Shown piece after piece: positions 1 to 8,823 of a DNA stretch of 64,000 nucleotides. Location: assembly GCA_947500295.1 (NCBI GenBank), contig CANMRM010000004.1, positions 62,001 to 126,000 on the forward strand. Direction: 5' to 3'. The first letter of the stretch is position 1, and each line of letters opens with the position of its first letter. The DNA comes from an uncultured Kordiimonas sp. Lineage in GTDB: Bacteria > Pseudomonadota > Alphaproteobacteria > Sphingomonadales > Kordiimonadaceae. Both the position numbers and the translations under genes were made by a program. The notes beneath the pieces are model-generated. The model saw only the letters and a list, made by a program, of their open reading frames with translations, made no database searches and was not told the DNA's origin.

Positions 1-614
1 GCAATGTCTGCCATGTCTGTATCGACCCAACCCGGAGCAACAGTAAAGGCATAGATGCCTTGACCTGCAAACCCGCGCGCGATGGAACGCATAAGCGCAA
101 TCAGGGCGCCTTTGCTGGCGGCATAATGCAGGCTGTCCGGCTGGTCGCCGCGGAAAGCCGCCCTGCTTGCAACAGTGACGATCCGACCGGTAGATGCTTC
201 GTCTTTTGCACGCTCCGCCTCGAAATGCAGGATCGCTGAACGGCACAGGTCTGCGACAGCCTGCACATTCACTTGCATGGTTTTGGCCCAGTCAGCCTGC
301 CAAATGTCTTCAGCTGCATCATAGGCTGTTGACGGCGCGATCCCTGCGTTATTGACGAGGCCATCAATGCCTCCCTTGAAGGTCATGGCCGCCTCCCACA
401 AGCGAAACCCTGCACCGGGTTCTGACAGGTCGACTTGCATTGGCAGCAGGCGCTCGTCGCCAAATTCGGCCCGCAGGCCCTTTAGTTGGCCGGGTGCCGA
501 GGCATAGCCACCCACCACGTTGGCTCCAAGATCCAGGAGCACGTTGGCGACGGCGTTGCCAATGCCGCGCGACGCTCCCGTGACAAGATAGGTTTCGCCT
601 TCCAGAGTAAACAT
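1..614 (-). CDS. Short-chain dehydrogenase/reductase, C-terminus cut by window edge
   Basis: NAD(P)-dependent oxidoreductase of the classical SDR family; the substrate cannot be told. The ATG is at 614 and 204 codons are visible before the left edge, so the last part is missing. The protein shows the cofactor motif TGASRGIG (residues 12-19), NNAG (88-91), the catalytic Ser near 150, and YAASK with Tyr164 and Lys168. After the active site, the PGWVDTDM segment (about 194-201) matches the usual SDR 'PG' loop. It starts 4 bases after the stop of the upstream cupin gene on the same strand, so the two probably form an operon. Family is certain; specific function is unknown. Confidence 0.93.
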   Translation of the reverse strand, partial: MFTLEGETYLVTGASRGIGNAVANVLLDLGANVVGGYASAPGQLKGLRAEFGDERLLPMQVDLSEPGAGFRLWEAAMTFKGGIDGLVNNAGIAPSTAYDAAEDIWQADWAKTMQVNVQAVADLCRSAILHFEAERAKDEASTGRIVTVASRAAFRGDQPDSLHYAASKGALIALMRSIARGFAGQGIYAFTVAPGWVDTDMADI

Positions 615-618
615 GCCG

Positions 619-1017
619 TCAGTCCTTTTTGTCTTTGGGCATCAGGCGCACAGGCTGGCCCCTGGGGTGGACGCGTGTTGTCAGTGCTGTTGCCCGAGTG
701 TCGGTCGTGACGGCGGTGTGCAGAACACCTGCTGGAATTACCGCGACTTCGCCAGTGCTCAGCAACTGGTCCTCCAGCCCTTCAATACGCAGGTACGCCT
801 GCCCCTCCAGGATATACAGATACTCTTCATTGGGGTGGTAGTGCATGGGTAGAACCGTATTTTCTGCAATCTCGACACGTGTCATCAGCAAATCATGGCC
901 CGGCACACCGGTGATTGGGGCGTTGAGAAGCTGTGTTGCCTTTACGGGGGTGGTCTGTGCGCTTGATTGCAGGCTGAACAAAAAGATGGCAATCAGGCTG
1001 GTAGCCAGTTTTTGCAT
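619..1017 (-). CDS. Secreted small cupin-domain protein
   Basis: Predicted 132-residue exported protein. I chose the ATG at 1017 because it opens a clear signal peptide (MQKLATSLIAIFLF... ending near Ser-Ala-Gln, residues 19-21); a start further upstream would bury it. The remainder is a single cupin barrel: motif HYHPNEEYLYILEGQ (residues 59-73) supplies His59, His61 and Glu65, and His100 in PAGVLH closes the metal site. Such single-domain cupins bind a metal and may be enzymes or sugar/small-molecule binders; the role here is unknown. It lies just upstream of the SDR gene on the same strand, suggesting a shared pathway, which is inference. Confidence 0.85.
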   Translation of the reverse strand: MQKLATSLIAIFLFSLQSSAQTTPVKATQLLNAPITGVPGHDLLMTRVEIAENTVLPMHYHPNEEYLYILEGQAYLRIEGLEDQLLSTGEVAVIPAGVLHTAVTTDTRATALTTRVHPRGQPVRLMPKDKKD

Positions 1018-1086
1018 GAACTGTCCTCTCGAGGCTTGCGGCCAAAAACGGCCAAGCTTATGATTTCCCGAAACGAACTCTAGACC

Positions 1087-1575
1087 ATGATCGGCGAGCC
1101 GAAAAGGACAGTTTCCATCGACCAATTACTCTTTGAAATCTTAGATGACCATGAGCCGTATCTCCCGCTTCTCCTGCTGGCGGACCCGTCGGAAAAGCTG
1201 GTGAGAGACTATTTGGAGACTGGCGTTAGCGTGGGGGCGTCGTTGAATGAAGAGATTGTCGGCGTTTACGTGCTACTTCTTCATGGTGAAGGATTGATGG
1301 AGCTGAAAAACATCGCTGTGGCGGAGACCATGCAAGGGCAGGGTTTTGGCAGGCGGTTGCTGGAACACGCTATTGCAACGGCGAGGCAGACAGGTGCGAG
1401 AACGCTTGAGGTGGGGACAGGTAACTCAAGCCTTGCCCAGCTTCGCTTTTATGAAAAAGCAGGCTTTCGGCGGCACAGGGTTGATAGCGGTTTTTTCCTG
1501 CGTCACTACGAACAGCCGATTTTTGAAGATGGTATACAATGTACCGACATGATTTTTCTCATGAGGGACCTTTAG
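1087..1575 (+). CDS. GNAT-family N-acetyltransferase
   Basis: Predicted cytoplasmic acetyl-CoA-dependent N-acetyltransferase of 162 residues, a normal single-domain GNAT length. Motif A is seen as QGQGFG (83-88) after the beta-strand MELKNIAVAE, and motif B as SLAQLRFYEKAGF near 135-147, where the Tyr is the usual general acid. The substrate (small amine, protein or antibiotic) cannot be read from the sequence. The gene ends 3 bases before the next start, so it is probably co-transcribed with the Kelch-like exported protein downstream. It is divergent from the cupin gene. Confidence 0.88.
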   Translation: MIGEPKRTVSIDQLLFEILDDHEPYLPLLLLADPSEKLVRDYLETGVSVGASLNEEIVGVYVLLLHGEGLMELKNIAVAETMQGQGFGRRLLEHAIATARQTGARTLEVGTGNSSLAQLRFYEKAGFRRHRVDSGFFLRHYEQPIFEDGIQCTDMIFLMRDL

Positions 1576-1578
1576 TTG

Positions 1579-2625
1579 ATGGACGCGAACAAAATATTTA
1601 TAGCTGTCACCTTCATCTGCATCGCAGCTCAAGGTGTTTTGGCACAAGAGGTTCCACCGCTACCTGTTCCGCATGCCAATAATGCGGTGGCACAGGTCGA
1701 AATTGAACGCAGGACCAGGGTTTTCAGCTTCATGGGCTTAATGGGCGGGAAAACCCGTCAGGACATCAGTACACAAGCCTACGCCTTTGAGGTAGGAGGC
1801 GCTGACTGGGAACGCTTGCCAGATGTGCCTGTTGAGGAGGGGCGCCTTGCGGCAACGGCTGTCGGGGTCGGTGACGCAGTTTTCCTATTTGGTGGTTATA
1901 CGGTTGCAGATGATGGCAGCGAAGTATCTACGCTTGAAAACTTTCGTTTTGATGTGCGCACCAATCAATACCAGCTGTTGCCCGTAATGCCGGTGCCGGT
2001 CGATGATGCCGTCAGCTTCGTCTACAATGATCGCTATATTTATCTGGTATCCGGATGGCACGACACAGCCAATGTGCGTGATGTACAGGTTTTTGACACG
2101 GCAGAAAATCGCTGGTTCAGGGCCGCCGATTATCCGGGAACGCCGGTGTTTGGCCATGCAGGCGGTATCGTTCGAAATCAGTTCGTGATCGCCGATGGAA
2201 CCGGCCTTTTTGGGACACGTGCGGCCGGGGACCGGCGTTTTGAGACAGTGAACGAGGGCTGGATGGGTACAATCGACCTCGACGACCCGTCAAAAATCAC
2301 CTACCGACGTCTGCCGCAGTTGCCCGGGCGCGGCAATTACCGCATGGGTGGAGCAGGGGACCCGGAGGGCAACCGCATCCTTTTTGTTGGCGGAACCTCC
2401 AACGCCTATAACTACAACGGTATTGGCTATAACGGCGAACCTTCCAAACCAACAGCCCACGTATTTGCGTGGGATTTCACCAATGACAATTGGGTCGCCT
2501 ACAAGGACAAACCTGTGGCAAGCATGGACCATAGAGGCCTGGTGAAACTGGGCGGTAAGTGGTTCACAATCGGGGGGATGGTTGGCGCACAGCAGGTCAC
2601 TGCGCGAGTTCTCCATGCGGACTAG
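1579..2625 (+). CDS. Exported Kelch-repeat beta-propeller protein
   Basis: Predicted 348-residue periplasmic protein. The ATG at 1579 follows a TTG at 1576; both give nearly the same N-terminus with a signal peptide ending near VLAQ. The body has repeated Kelch signatures: paired Gly followed by spaced aromatic residues, as in AVFLFGGYT, YIYLVSGWHD, RILFVGGTSNAYNYNG and KWFTIGGMVG, giving about five to six blades. The fold resembles the NanM (N-acetylneuraminate epimerase) type of Kelch protein, but I see no residues that prove that activity. It follows the GNAT gene by 3 bases. Structure is well supported, function is not. Confidence 0.8.
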   Translation: MDANKIFIAVTFICIAAQGVLAQEVPPLPVPHANNAVAQVEIERRTRVFSFMGLMGGKTRQDISTQAYAFEVGGADWERLPDVPVEEGRLAATAVGVGDAVFLFGGYTVADDGSEVSTLENFRFDVRTNQYQLLPVMPVPVDDAVSFVYNDRYIYLVSGWHDTANVRDVQVFDTAENRWFRAADYPGTPVFGHAGGIVRNQFVIADGTGLFGTRAAGDRRFETVNEGWMGTIDLDDPSKITYRRLPQLPGRGNYRMGGAGDPEGNRILFVGGTSNAYNYNGIGYNGEPSKPTAHVFAWDFTNDNWVAYKDKPVASMDHRGLVKLGGKWFTIGGMVGAQQVTARVLHAD

Positions 2626-2734
2626 TGAGGCTTGATCCCCATGCCCTGTCTTGCTGAATAAATCTCTGGTCGTTGAATTCCGGTAAGCCAGTGATCATCT
2701 GTTGCTGAAGAAAACAAAAAACAGCGAGGAATTC

Positions 2735-3532
2735 ATGAAGTCTGTCACGCGTGCGTTGGCCGTTGTCATCACCGGTCTTTTTTTCGTTTCAGCAGGTTAT
2801 GCTGCCGACGCCTCAATAGAACCCAAAAAGAAAATACTGATTGTTGTCTCCAACGTTGCCGAGCACAAAGGCCGTGAGGCGAGCAACAACCTCTGGGAGG
2901 TCGCGCCGCCCTACCATGTGTTCAAAATGCATGGGTACGAAGTGGACTTCGTCAGCCCCAAGGGTGGGGAGGTACCCTTTTTCATGGATCCCCTGGGTAT
3001 ATCCAGCTATGCGATCAAATATGAGGGGTTCATGGAGAAGTCACAGGCTTCCTTGAAGCCTTCGCAAGTGGAGGCAGCAGCCTACAGCGGCGTCTATATT
3101 GGCGGCGGTGGCGGGCCATTGGTCGACGTGGCTTCTGACGCTGAAATCCTGAAAATCATGACCACAGTTTATGAGGCAGGAGGCGTTCTTGGTGCCGCGG
3201 GGCACGGACCGGGTTCACTGGGCAATATACGGCTAAGTTCAGGTGGTTATCTGGTTGACGGCATCATGATGACCGGGTTTCCCAACTCCACGGAACAGTC
3301 CTGGGCCGAGCGGGACGGTCAAACGCTTGAAGATGTCCGCAAGTTGGTCCCCTTTTTCGTGGAGGATCGCCTGCGCGAAAGAGGCGCGAACTATCTGGCA
3401 AAACCCGATCTTGATGACAAGCACGATGTTATCGTTGACGCGCGCGTTGTGACCACAATGTTTCTGCCGTCTGCCGCGTTGGTGGCAAAAGAAACAATCG
3501 ATCTTTTGGAAAAAGCAGGCCGCGATCCGTAG
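2735..3532 (+). CDS. Exported DJ-1/PfpI-like protein lacking the nucleophilic cysteine
   Basis: Predicted 265-residue protein of the DJ-1/ThiJ/PfpI (Hsp31-like) superfamily with a signal peptide (residues 1-24, ending SAGYAAD). The ATG at 2735 was chosen because AGCGAGGA stands just upstream; an earlier TTG at 2702 is possible. The family core is present: the first strand KKILIVVSN, the acidic region GREASNNLWEVAPPY, FVSPKGG, and the nucleophile elbow. In the elbow, where the family has Cys-His-Gly-Pro, this protein has Gly156-His157-Gly-Pro (codon GGG at 3200-3202). No cysteine exists anywhere in the protein, so classical catalysis is unlikely. It probably binds ligands or acts as a chaperone, which is inference. 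Confidence 0.85.
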   Translation: MKSVTRALAVVITGLFFVSAGYAADASIEPKKKILIVVSNVAEHKGREASNNLWEVAPPYHVFKMHGYEVDFVSPKGGEVPFFMDPLGISSYAIKYEGFMEKSQASLKPSQVEAAAYSGVYIGGGGGPLVDVASDAEILKIMTTVYEAGGVLGAAGHGPGSLGNIRLSSGGYLVDGIMMTGFPNSTEQSWAERDGQTLEDVRKLVPFFVEDRLRERGANYLAKPDLDDKHDVIVDARVVTTMFLPSAALVAKETIDLLEKAGRDP

Positions 3533-3544
3533 GACCTAAACTGC

Positions 3545-3985
3545 TTACAGCCCCACGTCCCAACAGTCTTTGACGACCACTTTGTTGATCCAGACATCGG
3601 ACCAGCGGTCTTTCTTTTCGTCAGCGCTCAGTTCTTTTGGACTTACCTGCCGGGCTTTTGGAAAACTCTCATGCGCGAGCATGCAGTTAGCGTTCACGGC
3701 TCCCTTGCGGTGACCTTCAATATCACATGTAACTGCTGGCACGACACCGCAACGTTGGCACAGCCAGAAACGCGCCGTGTCGCTGCCTTGCTCAAACAGG
3801 TTGATCGCTGCTTCATTCTGAATTTCAATTTCCAGAACTGCGTCAGGAACGGAAGCCCAAGCCGCACCGTTCATGCGACAAAAGTCGCAATCGCATTCTC
3901 TTGGTGTTTTCGCCAGGAATTCTTCATCCGTTATCACCGTAACGGTGATATTGCCGCAATAACAGCTACCTTGATGCTCGGCCAT
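3545..3985 (-). CDS. GFA-family (Mss4-like) zinc protein
   Basis: Predicted 146-residue protein of the glutathione-dependent formaldehyde-activating (GFA)/Mss4-like fold. The hallmark zinc ligands are present: CYC at residues 8-10, CDCDFC near 31-36, and CQRC near 75-78. The name does not prove formaldehyde activity; most members are uncharacterised. The gene is convergent with the PfpI-like gene (stops 12 bases apart). It is divergent from yebC with 166 bases between them, which must hold both promoters. Confidence 0.85.
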   Translation of the reverse strand: MAEHQGSCYCGNITVTVITDEEFLAKTPRECDCDFCRMNGAAWASVPDAVLEIEIQNEAAINLFEQGSDTARFWLCQRCGVVPAVTCDIEGHRKGAVNANCMLAHESFPKARQVSPKELSADEKKDRWSDVWINKVVVKDCWDVGL

Positions 3986-4151
3986 GCTTCAACTCGTCCC
4001 AATGCTTATTATTGTCAGACTATAGGGTCAATTTGCCCTGTTCAACAGCGTTAAATCTGCTAAGAAAGGGCGCAAATGCACGCGCACCGTCAGGTGCCGC
4101 TGCAACCTTCATTGAATACAACAAGAAACGGGAACAGAACCAGAGGGTATC

Positions 4152-4904
4152 ATGGCTGGCCATTCCAAATTCAAAAATATCATGTATCGCAAGGGCGCGC
4201 AGGATAAAAAGCGCTCTAAAATGTTCTCCAAATTCAGCCGGGAAATAACGGTTGCCGCAAAAATGGGCGGCCCGGAGATGGATAGTAACCCGCGCCTGCG
4301 TCTCGCTGTGGCTACAGCCCGTGCGCAATCGATGCCCAAAGACAACATCGAGCGTGCGATCGCTAAGGCAAGCGGGGGTGATGCCGACAACTATGATGAA
4401 ATGCGCTACGAGGGTTATGGCCCCGGGGGCATTGGTGTTATTGTGGAAACCCTGACCGACAACCGTAACCGGACAGCGTCCGACGTCCGCACCATCTTCA
4501 GCAAAGCTGGTGGCAACCTGGGGGAAAGCGGCTCTGTTGGCTTTATGTTCGATCGTGTAGGTGAAATCACCTTTGCAGCCGATGTTGCAGACGCCGACAC
4601 CATGTTTGAAGCTGCACTGGAGGCAGGCGCAGACGAAGTTGAAAGTGATGAGGACGGCCACGCCATCTACACTGAATCTGGTGACCTGCATTCTGTTGTA
4701 TCCGCGCTTTCAGATGCGCTCGGTAAGGAGCCCGATGGCGCCAAACTCATTTTCAAGCCTAAAGAGCCCATGGTTCTCGATAAAGATGCAGCAGAAAAGC
4801 TGATGCGCCTGATCGACAACCTCGAAGACAATGACGATGTTCAGACGGTCTTTGGCAACTACGACATTCCAGCGGATGTCATGGAAGCGCTTGCCGAAGC
4901 ATAA
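4152..4904 (+). CDS. yebC: YebC/PmpR family protein (translation/transcription factor)
   Basis: The 250-residue protein opens with [18 protein letters not shown], the near-invariant start of the YebC/PmpR/TACO1 family, and has the usual family length and three-domain layout. Family members were first described as transcription regulators and are now also linked to relief of ribosome stalling. The start at 4152 follows an AGAGGG ribosome site. ruvC begins 21 bases downstream, matching the common bacterial yebC-ruvCAB arrangement. Confidence 0.97.
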   Translation: MAGHSKFKNIMYRKGAQDKKRSKMFSKFSREITVAAKMGGPEMDSNPRLRLAVATARAQSMPKDNIERAIAKASGGDADNYDEMRYEGYGPGGIGVIVETLTDNRNRTASDVRTIFSKAGGNLGESGSVGFMFDRVGEITFAADVADADTMFEAALEAGADEVESDEDGHAIYTESGDLHSVVSALSDALGKEPDGAKLIFKPKEPMVLDKDAAEKLMRLIDNLEDNDDVQTVFGNYDIPADVMEALAEA

Positions 4905-4925
4905 GCGCCATCAGGGGGAAAAGAA

Positions 4926-5423
4926 TTGCGCCTTTTGGGGCTGGATCCGGGACTACAAAAAACCGGCTGGGGAGTGGTGGAGGCCGAAGGTTCGCGCCTG
5001 AGGCATGTCGCTAACGGTGTCGTTACATCCAACGCCAAGCGGCCGCTCTCTGACCGGCTTGTGGAGCTGTATTCCGGTTTGTCCGAGGTAATTGCCGACT
5101 GGAAGCCGCATTCCTGCGCAGTTGAAGAAACCTTCGTAAACAAGAATCCGACTTCGACCCTTAAACTGGGGCAGGCTCGCGGTATTGCGCTCCTGGTGCC
5201 AGCCCAGGCCGGCCTGGATGTTGCTGAGTATACGCCTAACCATGTGAAAAAATCGGTTGTCGGCGCGGGTCATGCGGCCAAAGAACAAGTGGATGCGATG
5301 GTTCAGATCCTGTTGCCGGGCGTCAAGATAAATGGGCCCGATGCGGCAGACGCGCTTGCGGTTGCCATCTGTCATGCGCATCATGTCGGGCATCAAGCAA
5401 GTATCGGGAGCAAACTGGCGTGA
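4926..5423 (+). CDS. ruvC: Holliday junction endonuclease RuvC
   Basis: Resolves Holliday junctions in complex with RuvAB during recombination repair. The 165-residue protein begins at TTG 4926 behind a purine-rich AGGGGGAAAAG site; no ATG fits the conserved N-terminus. The catalytic acidic residues are visible: Asp7 in LLGLDPG, Glu in AVEETFV, and the pair in [13 protein letters not shown] near the C-terminus. Length is normal. Its stop overlaps the GTG of ruvA (GTGA), which supports translational coupling. Confidence 0.97.
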   Translation: MRLLGLDPGLQKTGWGVVEAEGSRLRHVANGVVTSNAKRPLSDRLVELYSGLSEVIADWKPHSCAVEETFVNKNPTSTLKLGQARGIALLVPAQAGLDVAEYTPNHVKKSVVGAGHAAKEQVDAMVQILLPGVKINGPDAADALAVAICHAHHVGHQASIGSKLA

Positions 5424-6046
5424 TCGCAAAACTCAAAGGCCATGTGGATAGCACCGGGGAAGACTGGGTAATTATGGACGTCGGCGGCGTTGGTTATCTG
5501 GTCAGCGGTTCCACACGCATGCTGGGCGCGCTTCCTCGGCCAGGTGAGGCTGCGATGCTGCACATCGAAACCATCGTTCGCGAAGATGCCATTTCCCTTT
5601 TTGGTTTTGCTGATGTCGAAGAACGGGACTTGTTCCGTCTCCTTACCAGTGTCCAGGGTGTAGGTGCAAAAGTTGCGCTGGCGATTCTGTCCACGCTTTC
5701 ACCAAGTGATCTGCAAAACGCCATCGCAGCCCAGGACAAAACGGCGGTTGCGCGTGCGAAAGGGGTTGGGCCCAAAGTTGCTACACGCATTGTGACGGAA
5801 TTAAAGGATAAGGTTACTGGTTTGGTATTTCAGCCCAAAGGCGTGCAGATGCCTGCTGGATCAGCGCCGGGGGATGCTGCCTCCGACCCCAGCATTATTG
5901 CTGACGCAGTCTCGGCTCTTGCCAATCTCGGGTACAAGCCGGTGGACGCCCACGGCGCTGTTGCCAAAGTGATTGGCGACTTGGGTGACGACGCTGATGT
6001 GGCCGCTATCGTGCCGGCCGCTCTCAAGGAACTGAGTAGTATATGA
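5420..6046 (+). CDS. ruvA: Holliday junction helicase subunit RuvA
   Basis: Tetrameric junction-binding subunit that loads RuvB. The 208-residue protein has the N-terminal OB-fold ([18 protein letters not shown]), two helix-hairpin-helix motifs ([17 protein letters not shown] and [16 protein letters not shown]) and the C-terminal three-helix domain that touches RuvB ([15 protein letters not shown]). It starts with GTG overlapping the ruvC stop and ends in an ATGA overlap with ruvB, so ruvCAB is translated as a coupled unit. Confidence 0.97.
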   Translation: MIAKLKGHVDSTGEDWVIMDVGGVGYLVSGSTRMLGALPRPGEAAMLHIETIVREDAISLFGFADVEERDLFRLLTSVQGVGAKVALAILSTLSPSDLQNAIAAQDKTAVARAKGVGPKVATRIVTELKDKVTGLVFQPKGVQMPAGSAPGDAASDPSIIADAVSALANLGYKPVDAHGAVAKVIGDLGDDADVAAIVPAALKELSSI

Positions 6047-7092
6047 GTGACTCGGAAGACAGGCTTATAGACGGCAAGGAAGCGCTTGGGGACGTCATCG
6101 ACGCTGGTCTGCGGCCGCAATCCCTGAAGGAATTTATCGGGCAGCAACAGGCGCGAGAGAACCTGCATGTTTTTATTGAAGCTGCGCGCGCTCGCGGCGA
6201 GGCAATGGATCATGTGTTGTTTTTCGGTCCCCCGGGACTTGGAAAAACCACGCTTGCCCAGATTGTCGCGCGGGAACTCGGCGTCAGCTTTCGCGCGACG
6301 TCCGGTCCTGTCATCTCAAAGGCTGGCGATCTGGCAGCACTCCTGACAAACCTGCAGGAACGGGATGTTCTTTTCATTGACGAAATCCACCGGCTCAATC
6401 CGGCAGTGGAAGAAATTCTATACCCTGCCATGGAAGACTTTCAGCTTGATCTGATTATCGGGGAAGGTCCAGCCGCCCGGTCAGTACGGATTGACTTGCC
6501 AAAGTTCACACTTGTCGGTGCGACAACCCGTTCAGGGCTTATTACCAAGCCGTTACGGGATCGGTTTGGTATTCCGACCCGGCTCGATTTTTACACCACA
6601 GACGAACTGGCGGAGGTCGTTAGGCGGGGGGCGAAGCTCCTGGAGTTAAAAATGAGCGACGACGGCGCGCGGGAAGTGGCAGCACGTTCACGCGGCACCC
6701 CCAGAATTGCCGGGCGTTTGCTCAGGCGCGTTCGGGATTTTGCTCTGGTTGCCGAAAAGGACACTGTGGATGCTGTGGCGGCGGACGCAGCTCTGACCCG
6801 CTTGCAGGTGGATAATCTGGGTCTCGATACCATGGACCGGCGCTATCTGATGTGTATCGGCGATACCTACACGGGCGGACCTGTGGGTATTGAAACACTG
6901 GCAGCTGCTCTATCCGAGCCGCGCGATGCCATTGAAGACATTATAGAACCATTTCTGATGCAGGCTGGACTGGTTCAGCGCACGCCGCGAGGCCGCATGC
7001 TCTCTCCCGATGGCTGGAAGCACATAGGTCTCCTGCCGCCAAAGTCATCAGAAGCAGCGTCACAAATGGATTTGCTCGGAGGGTCGAAATGA
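6043..7092 (+). CDS. ruvB: Holliday junction branch-migration ATPase RuvB
   Basis: AAA+ motor that drives branch migration together with RuvA. The 349-residue protein shows Walker A ([14 protein letters not shown]), Walker B ([16 protein letters not shown]), sensor 1 (LVGATTRSG) and the C-terminal winged-helix DNA-binding domain ([14 protein letters not shown]). Length is normal. ATGA overlaps at both ends join it to ruvA and to the ybgC-type gene. Confidence 0.98.
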   Translation: MSDSEDRLIDGKEALGDVIDAGLRPQSLKEFIGQQQARENLHVFIEAARARGEAMDHVLFFGPPGLGKTTLAQIVARELGVSFRATSGPVISKAGDLAALLTNLQERDVLFIDEIHRLNPAVEEILYPAMEDFQLDLIIGEGPAARSVRIDLPKFTLVGATTRSGLITKPLRDRFGIPTRLDFYTTDELAEVVRRGAKLLELKMSDDGAREVAARSRGTPRIAGRLLRRVRDFALVAEKDTVDAVAADAALTRLQVDNLGLDTMDRRYLMCIGDTYTGGPVGIETLAAALSEPRDAIEDIIEPFLMQAGLVQRTPRGRMLSPDGWKHIGLLPPKSSEAASQMDLLGGSK

Positions 7093-7559
7093 CTGGACGC
7101 ATCAGTGAGGGTGCCTGGAAAGGCGGCATTTTCCATTTCCCCATGCGCGTTTACTACGAAGACACTGATGTTGGCGGCATGATGTACCATGCCCGCTATG
7201 TGAGTTTTTTCGAGCGCGTGCGCACCGAAAGTATTAGAGATTCCGCCGCCGACGTTGATCACCTTTTCGCTATCCCTGAAGAAGAAGGTGGACCGCTGAC
7301 CTATGTGGTGAGCAAGATTGCCATCTCGTATCACAGGCAGGCCAAGATCGGGGATATACTGCTTGGCCATAGTATGGTCACAAAAGTGCGCGCTGCTGCG
7401 ATTGAAGTAAAGCAATGGATCACCAAGGATGATGATCTTGTTGCGGAAGCGGAACTGCTTGTTGCCGTGATCGGACCGGATGGCCGCCCACGTCGCTGGC
7501 CTGCTGATGCCCGCGCATGCTGGACAGACTGGTACAATCGCGCGCAAAACGCTATATAG
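7089..7559 (+). CDS. ybgC: YbgC-type acyl-CoA thioesterase of the tol cluster
   Basis: Hot-dog-fold thioesterase of 156 residues. The family active-site segment is clear: [20 protein letters not shown] with the catalytic Asp and the following FFERVRTE. YbgC is the usual first gene of tol-pal clusters and acts on acyl-CoA, possibly in phospholipid turnover at the Tol complex. It overlaps ruvB by four bases (ATGA) and lies 29 bases before tolQ, so the ruv and tol genes are probably partly co-transcribed. Confidence 0.92.
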   Translation: MTGRISEGAWKGGIFHFPMRVYYEDTDVGGMMYHARYVSFFERVRTESIRDSAADVDHLFAIPEEEGGPLTYVVSKIAISYHRQAKIGDILLGHSMVTKVRAAAIEVKQWITKDDDLVAEAELLVAVIGPDGRPRRWPADARACWTDWYNRAQNAI

Positions 7560-7588
7560 TAACAAATATTGGTTTTGAGGAGAGTTGA

Positions 7589-8335
7589 ATGCAGGACCAG
7601 ACGATCAATGCCCCGGTAACTCAAGCGGTTGAGGCCGCTGAACTGGGTGGCAATGCCGTCGATTTTTCGGTCATGGGAATGTTCCTGCAGGCCGATATTA
7701 TTGTGCAGATGGTAATGATCATGCTGGTAGCGGCCAGTGTCTGGGGTTGGTCAATCATTTTCAACACCTGGCAACGGCTGAAAGATGCACGCGGCAAGGC
7801 GGACGAATTTGAGGATGTTTTCTGGTCGGGCAGTTCTCTTGATGAACTCTATAACGGGATCAAACAAGCGCCCAACCATCCGCTGGCGGCGGTTTTTGTG
7901 GCTGCGATGCGGGAATGGCAAAGGAGCCTCGGTACAACTGTTTCCGGTTTTGACAAGGTGACGGTTCAGGACCGGATCAACAAGGTTATGCACGTTACCA
8001 CGAGCCGGGAGATGGATCGATTGGAAGGGCAGGTTGGTTATCTGGCTACCATTGGCTCCGCCGCCCCGTTTGTTGGTCTTTTTGGTACCGTTTGGGGCAT
8101 CATGAATAGTTTTACGGCTATTGCCGTGGCGTCTGATACATCGCTTGCCACTGTTGCTCCCGGCATTGCCGAAGCGCTGCTTGCAACAGCGCTTGGGCTT
8201 GTTGCAGCGATACCGGCGGTCATCGCATATAATAAACTGTCTACGGATCTTGGCCGATATGCGAGCAGGGTAGAAGGGTTTGCCGATGAGTTTGCAGCGA
8301 TCCTTTCCCGGCAACTTGATGAGCGAGGCAGCTGA
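7589..8335 (+). CDS. tolQ: Tol system inner-membrane proton-channel subunit TolQ
   Basis: Inner-membrane subunit of the TolQ-TolR motor that energises outer-membrane constriction at division. The 248-residue protein has the MotA/TolQ/ExbB layout: TM1 near 28-50, a cytoplasmic loop, and TM2-TM3 in the conserved block IGSAAPFVGLFGTVWGIMNS followed by LATALGLVAAIPAVIAYN. A strong GAGGAGAG site precedes the ATG. Its stop overlaps the tolR start by one base (TGATG). Confidence 0.96.
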   Translation: MQDQTINAPVTQAVEAAELGGNAVDFSVMGMFLQADIIVQMVMIMLVAASVWGWSIIFNTWQRLKDARGKADEFEDVFWSGSSLDELYNGIKQAPNHPLAAVFVAAMREWQRSLGTTVSGFDKVTVQDRINKVMHVTTSREMDRLEGQVGYLATIGSAAPFVGLFGTVWGIMNSFTAIAVASDTSLATVAPGIAEALLATALGLVAAIPAVIAYNKLSTDLGRYASRVEGFADEFAAILSRQLDERGS

Positions 8336-8772
8336 TGGGGGCGTCTGTTACAGGTGGCGGCAGACAGTCAGGTAGCAGCCGTCGTGGTCGTTACCGACCG
8401 ATGGCCGAAATCAATGTCACGCCATTTGTCGATGTGATGCTCGTGCTGCTGATTGTGTTTATGGTGGCAGCTCCGCTGCTGACTGCCGGCATTCAGGTTG
8501 ACCTGCCAAAGGCGGCAGCCCGACCTCTGCCGCAGGACAGCAAGCCGCTGGAGGTCAGTATTGACCAAAATGGTGCCATATTTCTTGCTGACACTGCGAT
8601 CGGGATCAATGAACTGGTGCCTCGGCTGGAAGCCATAGCAGGAAACAGGAGAGACACCCGTATCTATGTGCGCGGTGATACGTCCCTTGACTATGGGCAG
8701 GTTATGCGGGTGATCGGTATCATAAATCGCGCGGGTTTTACGCGTGTGGCACTGGTTGCAGAGCAAAGATAA
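8335..8772 (+). CDS. tolR: Tol system inner-membrane subunit TolR
   Basis: ExbD/TolR family protein of 145 residues with a basic N-terminal tail and one transmembrane helix. The conserved segment EINVTPFVDVMLVLLIVFMV carries the channel Asp (VDVMLVLL). A periplasmic domain follows. It overlaps tolQ and partners with it in the proton channel. The 51-base gap to tolA holds no other gene. Confidence 0.96.
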   Translation: MGASVTGGGRQSGSSRRGRYRPMAEINVTPFVDVMLVLLIVFMVAAPLLTAGIQVDLPKAAARPLPQDSKPLEVSIDQNGAIFLADTAIGINELVPRLEAIAGNRRDTRIYVRGDTSLDYGQVMRVIGIINRAGFTRVALVAEQR

Positions 8773-8823
8773 TACAGGTGGACTGGGTAGTTCATTGAAT
8801 ACAAGAGCAAGACCTTGGCTGTA

